This document shows, one piece after another, positions 1-9,520 of a DNA stretch of 64,000 bases. The DNA is from PWQG01 sp050486205. GTDB taxonomy: Bacteria > Pseudomonadota > Gammaproteobacteria > Pseudomonadales > Pseudohongiellaceae. The notes beneath the pieces were generated by a model. The model was not told where the DNA came from. It worked only from the letters and a program-made list of their open reading frames with translations, and made no database searches. The stretch spans positions 248,001-312,000 of the forward strand of contig JBJHCW010000005.1 of NCBI GenBank assembly GCA_050486205.1, given 5' to 3'. The position numbers were made by a program, and so were the translations under genes. The stretch's first letter is position 1; every line of letters starts with the position of its first letter.

Positions 1-299
1 GTTACCGCTTGGCACCACTGACCTGGGTGTTGGCGTCCAGGCTGGTCCGCGTGCCACATATTGCGTTGCCGAATCTGCTTGCCGGTCGGCAACTTGTCCC
101 CGAGTATCTCCAGCATGCGGTGAAACCGGATGTGCTGGCGGCAGAGGCTTTGCGTCTGCTGGATGATCACGATGCCACGGCAGAGTTGGTTGGTACTTTC
201 AGACAGCTTCATGGCCTTCTGCGACGCAATGCAGATCAGCAGGCGGCTCTCGCCGTAGTGGACATGGCAGGAAAGCCGAAGACTGACGGGGCGCCATGA
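1..299 (+). CDS. lpxB: Lipid-A-disaccharide synthase, C-terminal part (truncated by window edge)
   Basis: LpxB joins UDP-2,3-diacylglucosamine and lipid X into the tetra-acylated disaccharide precursor of lipid A at the inner membrane. Only the last ~98 codons are present; the reading frame is open from base 3. The stretch VPHIALPNLLAGRQLVPEYLQ is the typical LpxB C-terminal region that contributes to UDP-sugar binding. The stop overlaps the rnhB start as ATGA, the usual lpxB-rnhB arrangement. The assignment rests on this motif plus the neighbouring gene order. Confidence 0.9.
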   Translation, partial: YRLAPLTWVLASRLVRVPHIALPNLLAGRQLVPEYLQHAVKPDVLAAEALRLLDDHDATAELVGTFRQLHGLLRRNADQQAALAVVDMAGKPKTDGAP

Positions 300-913
300 T
301 GGTGCTGAGTCTGCGACTTCCCGGGTGTGATCACCGTCTGATTGCGGGCGTGGATGAGGCCGGACGTGGACCATTGGCCGGTGATGTGGTGGCGGCTGCG
401 GTGATTCTGGATCCTGCCCGGCCAGTGCCTGAGGTCAGGGATTCCAAGAAATTGTCTGCACCGCAACGCGAGCGCCTTCATGCCCGGATCTGTGAACATG
501 CTCTGTGTTACGCTGTGGCCAGGGCCAGCGTTCAGGAAATTGACAGACTGAATATTCTGCAGGCGAGTCTGCTGGCAATGCAGCGTGCCGTGTCTGCACT
601 GAGCACGGCGCCGGACTTTGTCTACGTGGATGGCAACCAATGCCCGAGCTGGATGTTTCGCTCCGAGGCTGTGGTCAAGGGTGACGGGCTTATCGCGTCC
701 ATTGCCGCTGCTTCGATTCTGGCAAAAGTTGAGCGGGACAGGGATATGCTGATGCTGGATAGAAAGTATCCCGGTTATGGTTTTGCCAGGCACAAGGGAT
801 ATCCCACAGCATTACATCTGGAATCACTGGCTCGACTGGGTCCCTGCGGGGCACATCGGCTCACCTTCGCGCCGGTAAGCAAAGTCATCAATCGCCGAGC
901 AGGCTGCCGTTGA
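296..913 (+). CDS. rnhB: Ribonuclease HII
   Basis: Cleaves the RNA strand of RNA-DNA hybrids and removes single ribonucleotides misincorporated in DNA. The protein is 205 aa, normal for the family. The signature GVDEAGRGPLAG near residues 18-29 carries the first catalytic Asp and Glu, and DSKKLS follows near residue 50. The start overlaps the lpxB stop by four bases, so the two are translationally coupled. Two adjacent ATG codons (296 and 299) are possible starts. Confidence 0.95.
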   Translation: MMVLSLRLPGCDHRLIAGVDEAGRGPLAGDVVAAAVILDPARPVPEVRDSKKLSAPQRERLHARICEHALCYAVARASVQEIDRLNILQASLLAMQRAVSALSTAPDFVYVDGNQCPSWMFRSEAVVKGDGLIASIAAASILAKVERDRDMLMLDRKYPGYGFARHKGYPTALHLESLARLGPCGAHRLTFAPVSKVINRRAGCR

Positions 914-935
914 ACAGAAAATCAGGATTTGCACT

Positions 936-3900
936 ATGAGCCCAGCCGGATTTGTCCATCTGCGTATCCACACCGAATACTCCATTGTAGATGGCCTGGT
1001 ACGTATCAAACCGTTGGTCAGGGAAGTGGCCGCAATGGGTATGCCCGCGGTGGCAATTACCGACCAGACCAATATGTTCGGCCTCATCAAGTTCTACACT
1101 TCAGCCATGGCGGCTGGCATAAAGCCCGTCTGTGGCTGTGACGTGCTTGTCGAGAGCACAGACAACCCCGAACGCTCCGGTTTCATGACGCTGCTGGTTC
1201 GCAACGCAACAGGTTACCGAAACCTGACGCAGCTGATTTCCCGTGCCTACACAGAAAAGACCGGTTCCCAGACCCCATGCCTGCGCCGGGACTGGGTCAC
1301 CGAGCATGCGGACGGGCTGATTGCACTTTCCGGCGGTCTGCACGGCGAAATTGGCCGCTGCCTGCTCGATGGTGACGAGGCAGGGGCGCGCAGTCTGCTG
1401 GCCCACTGGATGCAGTGTTTCCCGGGCAGCTTCTATCTGGAGCTGCAGCGATGCGGGCGACCGGGCGAGGAGCGATACAACCAGGCAGCGGTTCAGCTGG
1501 CCAGTGAAACCGGTTGCCCCGTGGTGGCCACCAACGATGTGCGTTTTCTCACTGAAGACGACTTCGAGGCGCACGAGGTGCGTGTCTGTATTCATGAACG
1601 CAGAACACTTGATGACCCACGTCGACCACGCCATTACACATCCCGGCAATATCTTCGTACGCCGCAGGAAATGATTGAGCTGTTCAGTGATCTGCCCGAG
1701 GCCATAGAGAACACACTTCACATTGCCCGGCGCTGTACGTTGGACCTGGAGCTGGGTAAACCCTGTCTGCCCAATTATCCGGTGCCTGACGGCATGACCA
1801 TCGAGGATTTCCTGCGTCATACCAGCCGGGAGGGGCTCGACCTGCGCCTGAAAACACAGCGCGACAGCCTTGGTGAGCAGTTTGAGGAATTCGCAAGGCC
1901 GTACTACGAGCGACTGGACTTCGAACTGGATGTTATCAATCAGATGGGTTTTCCCGGTTACTTCCTCATTGTCATGGAGTTCATCCAGTGGGCAAAGGAC
2001 AATGGCATTCCGGTAGGGCCGGGTCGTGGCTCAGGTGCCGGTTCCATTGTTGCCTGGGCGCTGAAAATCACGGATCTGGACCCGCTGAAATACGATCTGC
2101 TGTTCGAGCGCTTTCTCAATCCCGAACGTGTATCCATGCCTGACTTTGATGTCGATTTCTGCATGGATGGGCGAGATCGAGTGATCCAGCATGTTGCCGA
2201 ATTGTATGGCAAGGATGCTGTATCCCAGATCATCACCTTTGGCACCATGGCTGCCAAGGCTGTGGTCAGGGATGTGGCGCGTGTGCAGGGGAAATCCTAT
2301 GGTCTGGCAGACAAGCTGTCCAAATTGATTCCGTTCGAGCCGGGCATGACGCTGGACAAGGCGCTGGAGCAGGAGCCGTTGCTGGTTGAATTTATCGCTT
2401 CCGATGAAGACGCCCAGGAAATCATGGAGATGGCGCACAAGCTGGAAGGGCTTGCGCGCAACGTGGGTAAGCACGCGGGTGGCGTGGTCATTGCACCCAC
2501 CCGATTGACAGACTTTTCGCCACTGTATTGTGATACCGACGGTGAGAGCCTGGTGACACAGTATGACAAGAATGACGTGGAAACCGCGGGTCTTGTCAAG
2601 TTCGACTTTCTTGGACTTCGAACCCTGACTATTATTGACTGGGCAGTAAACATGATCAATGCTGCATCCGAAGATGACAGCAAGGTTGATATCACCAATA
2701 TACCGCTGGACGACGCATCGGTTTATGGTCTGCTGCAGCGTGCTGAAACCACCGCCGTGTTTCAGCTGGAATCGCGAGGCATGAAGGACCTGATCAGGCG
2801 CCTGTTGCCCAGTTGCTTTGAGGACATTGTGGCCCTGGTTGCGCTGTTTCGCCCTGGCCCTCTGCAATCGGGCATGGTGGATGATTTCATCAACCGTAAA
2901 CATGGTCGGGCGCAGGTCAACTATCCGCACCCCGAACTGGAGCCGGTACTGGGCAATACCTATGGTGTCATCCTGTATCAGGAGCAGGTGATGCAGATTG
3001 CGCAGGTACTGGCCAATTACAGTCTGGGTGGCGCCGACATGCTGCGCAGGGCAATGGGCAAAAAGAAACCCGAGGAAATGGAAAAGCAGCGGGCCATTTT
3101 CCTTGCCGGTGCGGCCGAGCGTGGCCTGGATCGAAACCTGGCCATGTCCATATTCGATCTGATGGAAAAATTTGCCGGTTACGGTTTCAACAAGTCGCAC
3201 TCGGCAGCCTACGCCATGGTGTCCTACCAGACTGCCTGGCTGAAAACCCATTATCCAGCCTATTACATGGCGGCTGTTCTGTCTGCAGACATGCAACACA
3301 CGGACAAGGTGGTGACGCTGATCGAGGAATGTCGCCAGATGAAACTGCCGATAGTGTCACCGGACGTCAACATGGGCAGCTTCAATTTTACCGTCAATGA
3401 TGAAGGGGAAATTGTTTATGGTCTCGGTGCCATCAAGGGGCTGGGGGAAGGGCCGATCAACAGCATTATCGAGGCACGCAAGCACGGGGGGCCGTTTGCC
3501 TCCCTGCTGGATTTCTGTTCCCGGGTGGATCTGCGCAGTGTCAACAAACGGGCGCTTGAGGCGCTTGTGCGTGCCGGGGCACTGGACCGGCTCGGTGATG
3601 GCCCGGATGTGGATCATCGACGTGCCGCGTTGATGGCATCGATTGCCGACACTGTCCAGGCGGCAGAGCAGGCCAGTCGTAACCAGGCTTCCGGAGTTGA
3701 GGATCTGTTTGGTGATATTGCTCCACCGCAGCCTGCACCGGTGCCGGGCGCGCGTGCCGGTGGTCGCGGGGGAGTGGCGCCATGGTCGCAGCAGCAGCGA
3801 CTGGCGGCGGAAAAGGAAACCCTGGGTCTTTATCTCAGTGGTCATCCGATTGACGAATACCTGCCGGAGTTGCAGGGCATGACCGGTGAGCGCCTGGCCA

Positions 3901-4550
3901 ATCTCAAACCGGTACGCAGCAGCCAGACAGTGGCCGGCCTGGTGGTGTCGGTCCGGACCATGCGCAGCAAAAAGGGTGATGTGCTGGCCTTTGTCACGCT
4001 GGACGATCGCAGTGGGCGACTGGAGATTTCCTTGCCGCCAAGGGAGTATGAGCGTTATCGGGAGCATCTTCACGGTGACACCATTCTTCTGGTCGAATGT
4101 TCGATTTCCATCGATGATTACCACGGCGGACTGCGTGGTCGGGCAACTCGCATCATGAACCTGCAGGAAGCACGCCAGCGGTTTGCCAGCAATCTGCAGG
4201 TTTCCCTGCATGCCGGGCAGCCGGACTCTGCGCCACAGGCCGACCTGGGGGTCAGGCTGGCACAACTGCTTGCGCCACATCGAATGCCCCGGACACCTGC
4301 TGAGTCAGCAGAGAGCATTGCGCGGCCGATGCCAGGGAATCGACCCGGGGCCAATGGCAGTCATGGTGCCAATGGCCAGGACCAGGAAGACCCGCCGCCA
4401 CGCGGGTGTCCCGTTGTGGTCAACATTCGCCGGGACAGCTTGCAGGGACGTGTCAGGCTCGGCGACGACTGGGCTGTCAGACTGGACGAGGAGTTGCTGC
4501 AGGCGCTGCGAACCGAGTTTGGTCGCGAGTCGGTGGTCCTTGAGTACTGA
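936..4550 (+). CDS. dnaE: DNA polymerase III subunit alpha
   Basis: Catalytic subunit of the replicative polymerase, 1204 aa, slightly longer than the E. coli protein (about 1160). An N-terminal PHP domain begins with FVHLRIHTEYSIVDG. The C-family polymerase palm carries PDFDVDF with Asp403 and Asp405 as metal ligands, and the third acidic site lies in FDFLGLRTLT. A helix-hairpin-helix region and a C-terminal OB-fold follow. A proline/glycine-rich linker near residues 928-946 and a low-complexity stretch rich in Asn and Gly near residue 1140 account for the extra length. It lies 22 bp downstream of rnhB, as in many gammaproteobacteria. Confidence 0.97.
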   Translation: MSPAGFVHLRIHTEYSIVDGLVRIKPLVREVAAMGMPAVAITDQTNMFGLIKFYTSAMAAGIKPVCGCDVLVESTDNPERSGFMTLLVRNATGYRNLTQLISRAYTEKTGSQTPCLRRDWVTEHADGLIALSGGLHGEIGRCLLDGDEAGARSLLAHWMQCFPGSFYLELQRCGRPGEERYNQAAVQLASETGCPVVATNDVRFLTEDDFEAHEVRVCIHERRTLDDPRRPRHYTSRQYLRTPQEMIELFSDLPEAIENTLHIARRCTLDLELGKPCLPNYPVPDGMTIEDFLRHTSREGLDLRLKTQRDSLGEQFEEFARPYYERLDFELDVINQMGFPGYFLIVMEFIQWAKDNGIPVGPGRGSGAGSIVAWALKITDLDPLKYDLLFERFLNPERVSMPDFDVDFCMDGRDRVIQHVAELYGKDAVSQIITFGTMAAKAVVRDVARVQGKSYGLADKLSKLIPFEPGMTLDKALEQEPLLVEFIASDEDAQEIMEMAHKLEGLARNVGKHAGGVVIAPTRLTDFSPLYCDTDGESLVTQYDKNDVETAGLVKFDFLGLRTLTIIDWAVNMINAASEDDSKVDITNIPLDDASVYGLLQRAETTAVFQLESRGMKDLIRRLLPSCFEDIVALVALFRPGPLQSGMVDDFINRKHGRAQVNYPHPELEPVLGNTYGVILYQEQVMQIAQVLANYSLGGADMLRRAMGKKKPEEMEKQRAIFLAGAAERGLDRNLAMSIFDLMEKFAGYGFNKSHSAAYAMVSYQTAWLKTHYPAYYMAAVLSADMQHTDKVVTLIEECRQMKLPIVSPDVNMGSFNFTVNDEGEIVYGLGAIKGLGEGPINSIIEARKHGGPFASLLDFCSRVDLRSVNKRALEALVRAGALDRLGDGPDVDHRRAALMASIADTVQAAEQASRNQASGVEDLFGDIAPPQPAPVPGARAGGRGGVAPWSQQQRLAAEKETLGLYLSGHPIDEYLPELQGMTGERLANLKPVRSSQTVAGLVVSVRTMRSKKGDVLAFVTLDDRSGRLEISLPPREYERYREHLHGDTILLVECSISIDDYHGGLRGRATRIMNLQEARQRFASNLQVSLHAGQPDSAPQADLGVRLAQLLAPHRMPRTPAESAESIARPMPGNRPGANGSHGANGQDQEDPPPRGCPVVVNIRRDSLQGRVRLGDDWAVRLDEELLQALRTEFGRESVVLEY

Positions 4551-4649
4551 GATGATCAGAGGCGCCTGAACTGTCGTAGCCTTGCGTGGCGCTATTTTGT
4601 TATGATGGGATATTGTTTTGCCGTGTAGACAGGGAATCTGTACTCGACC

Positions 4650-5603
4650 ATGAACCCGAACTATCTCGATTTCGAGCAACCCATTGCTGATCTGGAAGTG
4701 AAGATCAGCGAGTTGCGTCATGTCAGTGACGACAACGATCTGAACATCAGTGACGAGATCCAGCGTCTCAAGGACAAGAGCACCAAGCTCACCGAAAAAA
4801 TCTACAGCGGTCTGACGCCGTGGCAGATTTCCCAAGTGGCACGGCATCCCCTGCGTCCTTATACCAGCGATTATATCGACCACATATTTACCGATTTTGA
4901 TGAATTGCATGGCGATCGTCTGTTTGCGGATGACATGGCACTGATCGGTGGCGTGGCGCGACTGGATGACAAGCCCGTCATGGTCATGGGGCACCAGAAG
5001 GGGCGTGGCACCAAGGAAAAAGTGCGACACAATTTTGGCATGCCGCGGCCGGAAGGGTATCGCAAGGCGCGCAGACTGGTGCAGCTGGCTGAGCGATTCA
5101 AGCTGCCGGTATTCACCTTCATCGACACACCCGGCGCCTATCCCGGAATCGATTCGGAAGAGCGCAACATCAATGAGGCGATCGCTGAGAACATGGCCAT
5201 CATGTCAGCGGTGCGAACACCGCTGGTGGTGACTGTGACGGGTGAGGCGAATTCAGGTGGTGCGATTGCCATTGGTATCGCTGACCAGCTCAACATGTTG
5301 CAGTACTCCACCTATACCGTGATCACGCCTGAAGGTTGCGCAACCATTCTCTGGAAATCCTCCGAACATGCCGCGTCTGCCGCCGAGGCCATGGGCGTGA
5401 CATCGGAAAGACTGGAGGAACTGGGCATCGTGGACATGACCATACCCGAACCACTGGGTGGCGCACACCGTGATGTGGCTGCCATGTCCGCTACCATAAA
5501 GACGGCATTGATTGATCAGCTGGAACGCCTGCAGACCATGGATATTGACGACCTGGTTCAGCGCCGTTACAAGCGACTGATGAGTTATGGCATCAGCCCC
5601 TGA
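4650..5603 (+). CDS. accA: Acetyl-CoA carboxylase carboxyltransferase subunit alpha
   Basis: With AccD it forms the carboxyltransferase that moves CO2 from carboxybiotin to acetyl-CoA, the first step of fatty acid synthesis. At 317 aa it has the same length as E. coli AccA. Typical blocks are LDFEQPIADLE at the N-terminus, PRPEGYRKA, FIDTPGAYPG and GEANSGGAIAIG, which form the crotonase-like active site. It sits 99 bp after dnaE and its 3' end overlaps tilS by 17 bp. Confidence 0.97.
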   Translation: MNPNYLDFEQPIADLEVKISELRHVSDDNDLNISDEIQRLKDKSTKLTEKIYSGLTPWQISQVARHPLRPYTSDYIDHIFTDFDELHGDRLFADDMALIGGVARLDDKPVMVMGHQKGRGTKEKVRHNFGMPRPEGYRKARRLVQLAERFKLPVFTFIDTPGAYPGIDSEERNINEAIAENMAIMSAVRTPLVVTVTGEANSGGAIAIGIADQLNMLQYSTYTVITPEGCATILWKSSEHAASAAEAMGVTSERLEELGIVDMTIPEPLGGAHRDVAAMSATIKTALIDQLERLQTMDIDDLVQRRYKRLMSYGISP

Positions 5604-6924
5604 GCTGCTTGCGCGGTTTGAGGCCTTTCTGGGCCAATACCCGGACGTCAGTCAGATCTGTGTTGCCTACAGTGGCGGGCTGGATTCCACTGTGTTGCTT
5701 GACCTCAGCGAACGTTGTCGCGGCGCTCGCCGCCTGTCGGCCATACACATCAACCATGGATTGCATCCCGATGCTGCAGACTGGGCTTCACACTGTCGGT
5801 CGCAGTGTCAGGCCCGGGGTATTGAGTTGTCCTGTATTGAGGTGACGCTTGATGTACCTGATGATGTCAGTCCCGAGGCCGCTGCCCGCGAGGCGCGTTA
5901 TGGCGTCTTCGAGAACAGCCTGGCACCTGGCCAGGCTCTGCTGACTGCGCACCACCTGGACGATCAGGCCGAAACCGTGCTTTTGCGAGCCCTTCGTGGC
6001 GCGGGCCCTGAGGGGTTGGGCGGCATTCCGGTTGCCCGTGCGCTGGGACAGGGGTGGATACTGCGCCCATTGCTGGATGTGACACGCAAGGAGTTGCATG
6101 ACTACGCCCTGGCACGCGGCCTGCTGTGGGTAGAGGACAGCAGCAATGCCCTGACAGACGTGGATCGTAATCTGCTGCGCCATCAGATCATGCCGGCTTT
6201 GGCCCGGCGTTGGCCTGCCGCCAGTCGGTCCCTGCAATTGAGTGCCCGGCTGTGCCGGGAGGCTGCAATGCTCAACCGCGAGCTGGCTGATCTGGACCTT
6301 GTGGCGGCGCGGGTTCACGGTATTGAACATGCACTGGCGCTGGAGCCGCTGAAGGCCCTGGGTGAGGCCAGGCAACGCAACGCCCTGCGTCACTGGCTTG
6401 CATCTCACGGCCATGGCGACATTGGCCATCACTTATTGATGGAGCTCACGAAACAACTTCTGCATGCGCGCGAGGACGCTGAGCCGCTGCTATGCTGGCG
6501 CGATGTTGAGGTCAGGCGTTACAGGGACAGGTTGTACCTGCAGCGCATCCTGCCCGAACCCGAGGCCGGGTCGGAGGCTCTGGTGATCGAGGCGCGCGCA
6601 GGTCCTGTGGAACTGGCCGGTAATGGCACACTGCATGTGCATACCAGCGGAGGTGATCTGCTTGTGCCGGAGACCGCCTGCGTGGGGCTGAGATACCGGC
6701 GCCCCGGTGAAGGTTTCCGCCTGGCGGGGCGACCGAAAAAGTCTTACAAACAACTGATGCAGGAGGCCGGTGTGCCGCCGTGGTTACGTCACCGATTGCC
6801 GGTGATCGAAGTTGACAATTGTGCGGCAGCAATTGTTGGTATTGGTGTTTGTGAGGGGTTTGTGGCCGATTCCAGGACAGCCGGCTGGTGGTTTACCTGG
6901 CAGCTTGGGCCCTGGCAGTTCTGA
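5587..6924 (+). CDS. tilS: tRNA(Ile)-lysidine synthetase
   Basis: Modifies C34 of the CAU-anticodon tRNA(Ile) to lysidine, so that the tRNA reads AUA and is charged with isoleucine. The protein is 445 aa. The N-terminal PP-loop motif SGGLDST (about residues 30-36) binds ATP. HINHGLHPDA and the LTAHHLDDQAETVLLR block follow, then the TilS C-terminal domain with RYRRPGEGFRLAGRPKKSYKQ. The gene starts inside accA (17 bp overlap), so expression is probably coupled. Confidence 0.95.
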   Translation: MASAPELLARFEAFLGQYPDVSQICVAYSGGLDSTVLLDLSERCRGARRLSAIHINHGLHPDAADWASHCRSQCQARGIELSCIEVTLDVPDDVSPEAAAREARYGVFENSLAPGQALLTAHHLDDQAETVLLRALRGAGPEGLGGIPVARALGQGWILRPLLDVTRKELHDYALARGLLWVEDSSNALTDVDRNLLRHQIMPALARRWPAASRSLQLSARLCREAAMLNRELADLDLVAARVHGIEHALALEPLKALGEARQRNALRHWLASHGHGDIGHHLLMELTKQLLHAREDAEPLLCWRDVEVRRYRDRLYLQRILPEPEAGSEALVIEARAGPVELAGNGTLHVHTSGGDLLVPETACVGLRYRRPGEGFRLAGRPKKSYKQLMQEAGVPPWLRHRLPVIEVDNCAAAIVGIGVCEGFVADSRTAGWWFTWQLGPWQF

Positions 6925-7020
6925 CATTTTTCGTTTGTGGATGGTGCACTGTTCTGGTAATCTGTAATCCCATCTGAGACACGACAAGATCTGATCTTAC
7001 AATCATTGGATGGGGCGTTA

Positions 7021-8652
7021 ATGACGCGATATATTTTCATTACCGGCGGTGTTGTTTCATCGCTCGGCAAAGGCATCACCTCTGCGTCGTTGGCGGCTCT
7101 TCTCGAAGCCCGCGGCCTTGACGTCACCATGTTGAAACTGGATCCCTACATCAATGTGGATCCCGGCACCATGAGTCCGTTCCAGCACGGCGAGGTTTTT
7201 GTCACTGATGACGGTGCCGAAACCGATCTGGATCTGGGTCACTACGAACGCTTCATTCGCACCACCATGTCCGCCCGCAACAACTTCACTACCGGACGGG
7301 TGTATGAGGAAGTGATCCGCCGCGAACGTCGCGGTGATTATCTTGGTGCAACAATCCAGGTCATTCCCCACATCACCGATGAAATAAAACGGCGGGTGAT
7401 TGATGGCGCCGGTGATGCTGATGTGGCATTGGTGGAGATTGGTGGCACGGTAGGTGACATCGAATCATTGCCATTTCTCGAGGCTGTGCGTCAATTGAGA
7501 GTGGAGTTGGGCTCCTCTCGGGCGCTGTTCATGCACCTTACTCTGGTGCCATACATTTCCACAGCCGGTGAAACCAAGACCAAGCCCACACAGCATTCGG
7601 TAAAGGAATTGCGGTCCATTGGTATCCAGCCTGATATCCTGATCTGCCGCTCCGAGCATCCCATTGCCGAATCGGCTCGTCGCAAGATTGCACTGTTCAC
7701 CAACGTCGATCTGCCTGCAGTTGTTTCATTGCCGGACAGTGACACTATCTACCGCGTACCCGCTGTTTTGCGCGGCAGTGAAGTGGACGAAATTATTGTA
7801 CAAAAGTTCAATATTGATTGTCCGCCGGCAGACATGAGTGAATGGGATGCGGTTGTTGATGCCCAGCTCAACCCGGACCGGGAAGTGACCATTGCCATCG
7901 TTGGCAAATACATGGATCTGCTGGACGCCTACAAATCCCTCATCGAAGCTGTTACCCATGCCGGCATCAAGACGCGGTCCCGGGTCAAAATCCGTTATGT
8001 TGATTCATCCGATGTGAAAGTGCACGGCACCCAGCTGCTAGAAGGAGTGCATGCCATTCTGGTGCCAGGTGGCTTCGGATTGCGGGGTGTGGAAGGCAAG
8101 ATACTCACGGTGCAATATGCGCGCGAAAACCGGATTCCCTATCTGGGTATCTGCCTGGGCATGCAGGTGGCTGTGATTGAGTACGCGCGTAATGTTGCGG
8201 GGCTCAAGGAAGCGCACAGCAGTGAGTTCAAGGCAGACTGCAAGGACCCTGTTGTTGCGTTGATCAGTGAGTGGACGCAGGCAGATGGCAGCAAGGAGCT
8301 GCGTGATGAACATTCGGACCTGGGAGGTACCATGCGCCTGGGTGGGCAGCCCTGTCGGCTGGACCGCGCGTCCACCACCTATGCCTGTTATGGTGAGGAA
8401 CTTATTGTCGAGCGACACCGGCATCGCTATGAGGTCAACAACAACTATGTGCAGACCCTGGCCGATGCGGGCCTGCGCATTGCCGGTCGCTCCGGCGATG
8501 ATACGCTGGTTGAAGTGGTGGAGGTGCCCGACCATCCGTGGTTCGTGGCCTGCCAGTTCCACCCCGAATTCACATCCACTCCCCGCGACGGACATCCACT
8601 GTTTACCGGTTTTGTCCAGGCTGCGCTGGCTCACAAGGACACCAATCCCTGA
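7021..8652 (+). CDS. pyrG: CTP synthase
   Basis: Converts UTP to CTP using ATP and glutamine-derived ammonia. The protein is 543 aa, matching the family. The synthetase domain begins MTRYIFITGGVVSSLGKG, and the glutaminase domain carries the nucleophile Cys378 in GICLGMQ and the HPEF His/Glu pair near residue 514. An in-frame TTG 15 bp upstream is rejected because the conserved protein begins exactly at this ATG. The stop overlaps the kdsA start by one base. Confidence 0.97.
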   Translation: MTRYIFITGGVVSSLGKGITSASLAALLEARGLDVTMLKLDPYINVDPGTMSPFQHGEVFVTDDGAETDLDLGHYERFIRTTMSARNNFTTGRVYEEVIRRERRGDYLGATIQVIPHITDEIKRRVIDGAGDADVALVEIGGTVGDIESLPFLEAVRQLRVELGSSRALFMHLTLVPYISTAGETKTKPTQHSVKELRSIGIQPDILICRSEHPIAESARRKIALFTNVDLPAVVSLPDSDTIYRVPAVLRGSEVDEIIVQKFNIDCPPADMSEWDAVVDAQLNPDREVTIAIVGKYMDLLDAYKSLIEAVTHAGIKTRSRVKIRYVDSSDVKVHGTQLLEGVHAILVPGGFGLRGVEGKILTVQYARENRIPYLGICLGMQVAVIEYARNVAGLKEAHSSEFKADCKDPVVALISEWTQADGSKELRDEHSDLGGTMRLGGQPCRLDRASTTYACYGEELIVERHRHRYEVNNNYVQTLADAGLRIAGRSGDDTLVEVVEVPDHPWFVACQFHPEFTSTPRDGHPLFTGFVQAALAHKDTNP

Positions 8653-9497
8653 TGGTCATGCAGACGGTTGAGGTGGCCAACATCACCTTCAACAATGCCC
8701 GGCCTTTCGTACTGATTGGGGGCATGAATGTGCTGGAGTCCCCTGATACAGTGGACGAGGTGGCAGCCCGCTTTGTGGACATCACAAATAGACTTGGCAT
8801 CCCCTACGTGTTCAAGGCGTCCTTTGACAAGGCTAATCGTTCGTCAGTACATTCTTTCCGCGGCCCTGGTCTGGAAAAGGGATTAAAGGCACTGCAGGAT
8901 ATCAAAGCCCGTTACGGGGTGCCGGTGCTGACCGATGTGCATGAAGCTGCCCAGGCCCGCCCGGCAGCCGAAGTGGTGGATATACTGCAGTTACCTGCCT
9001 TTCTGTGCCGGCAGACCGACCTGGTCACCGCCATGGCCGCAACAGGGGCTGCCATCAATATAAAGAAGGCCCAGTTCCTGGCACCGCAGGAAATGCGGCA
9101 TATACTGACCAAGTTTGAGGAGTCCGGCAATGAGCGCCTGATGTTGTGTGAGCGAGGCAGCAGTTTCGGCTACAACAATCTTGTGGTGGACATGCTCGGA
9201 TTTCCGGTTCTGAAATCATTTGGTTGCCCGGTGGTGTTCGATGTCACACATTCACTTCAGAAACCCGGTGGGCTGTCGACCAGTGCCGATGGCCGGCGTG
9301 CGGATGTCACCTCGCTGGCGAGGGCAGGATTGGCGCAGGGTATCGCCGGCCTGTTTCTGGAGGCGCATCCTGATCCGGATGCGGCGATGTGTGACGGGCC
9401 GTGTGCGCTGCCGCTCAACAGGCTTGAAGCATTTCTGGACCAAATGAAACAACTGGATGATCTGGTGAAGGGATTTCCTGAACTGGATACTCGATAA
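8652..9497 (+). CDS. kdsA: 3-deoxy-8-phosphooctulonate synthase (Kdo-8-phosphate synthase)
   Basis: Condenses phosphoenolpyruvate with arabinose 5-phosphate to make Kdo-8-phosphate for the LPS inner core. The protein is 281 aa. Family motifs include FVLIGGMNVLES, KASFDKANRSS, PAFLCRQTDL and NIKKAQFLAPQEM. The start is coupled to the pyrG stop (TGATG); an ATG six bases later is a possible alternative. An open frame extending upstream inside pyrG is out of family and not used. Confidence 0.96.
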   Translation: MVMQTVEVANITFNNARPFVLIGGMNVLESPDTVDEVAARFVDITNRLGIPYVFKASFDKANRSSVHSFRGPGLEKGLKALQDIKARYGVPVLTDVHEAAQARPAAEVVDILQLPAFLCRQTDLVTAMAATGAAINIKKAQFLAPQEMRHILTKFEESGNERLMLCERGSSFGYNNLVVDMLGFPVLKSFGCPVVFDVTHSLQKPGGLSTSADGRRADVTSLARAGLAQGIAGLFLEAHPDPDAAMCDGPCALPLNRLEAFLDQMKQLDDLVKGFPELDTR

Positions 9498-9520
9498 ACC
9501 TACCGACTACAGAGAGTGTC

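Noticed and set aside
2031..3299. Long open frame (422 codons) on the minus strand inside dnaE
   Set aside because: It is fully antisense to a highly conserved polymerase gene, has a composition rich in His/Gln/Cys without any domain, and reflects codon bias of the real gene.
4582..4606. Possible accA promoter (TTGCGT ... TATGAT)
   Set aside because: TATGAT is a fair -10 but the TTGCGT box is only 13 bases away, too close for a sigma-70 promoter.
7006..7020. TTG start giving PyrG five extra residues
   Set aside because: The conserved CTP synthase N-terminus begins at the ATG at 7021.
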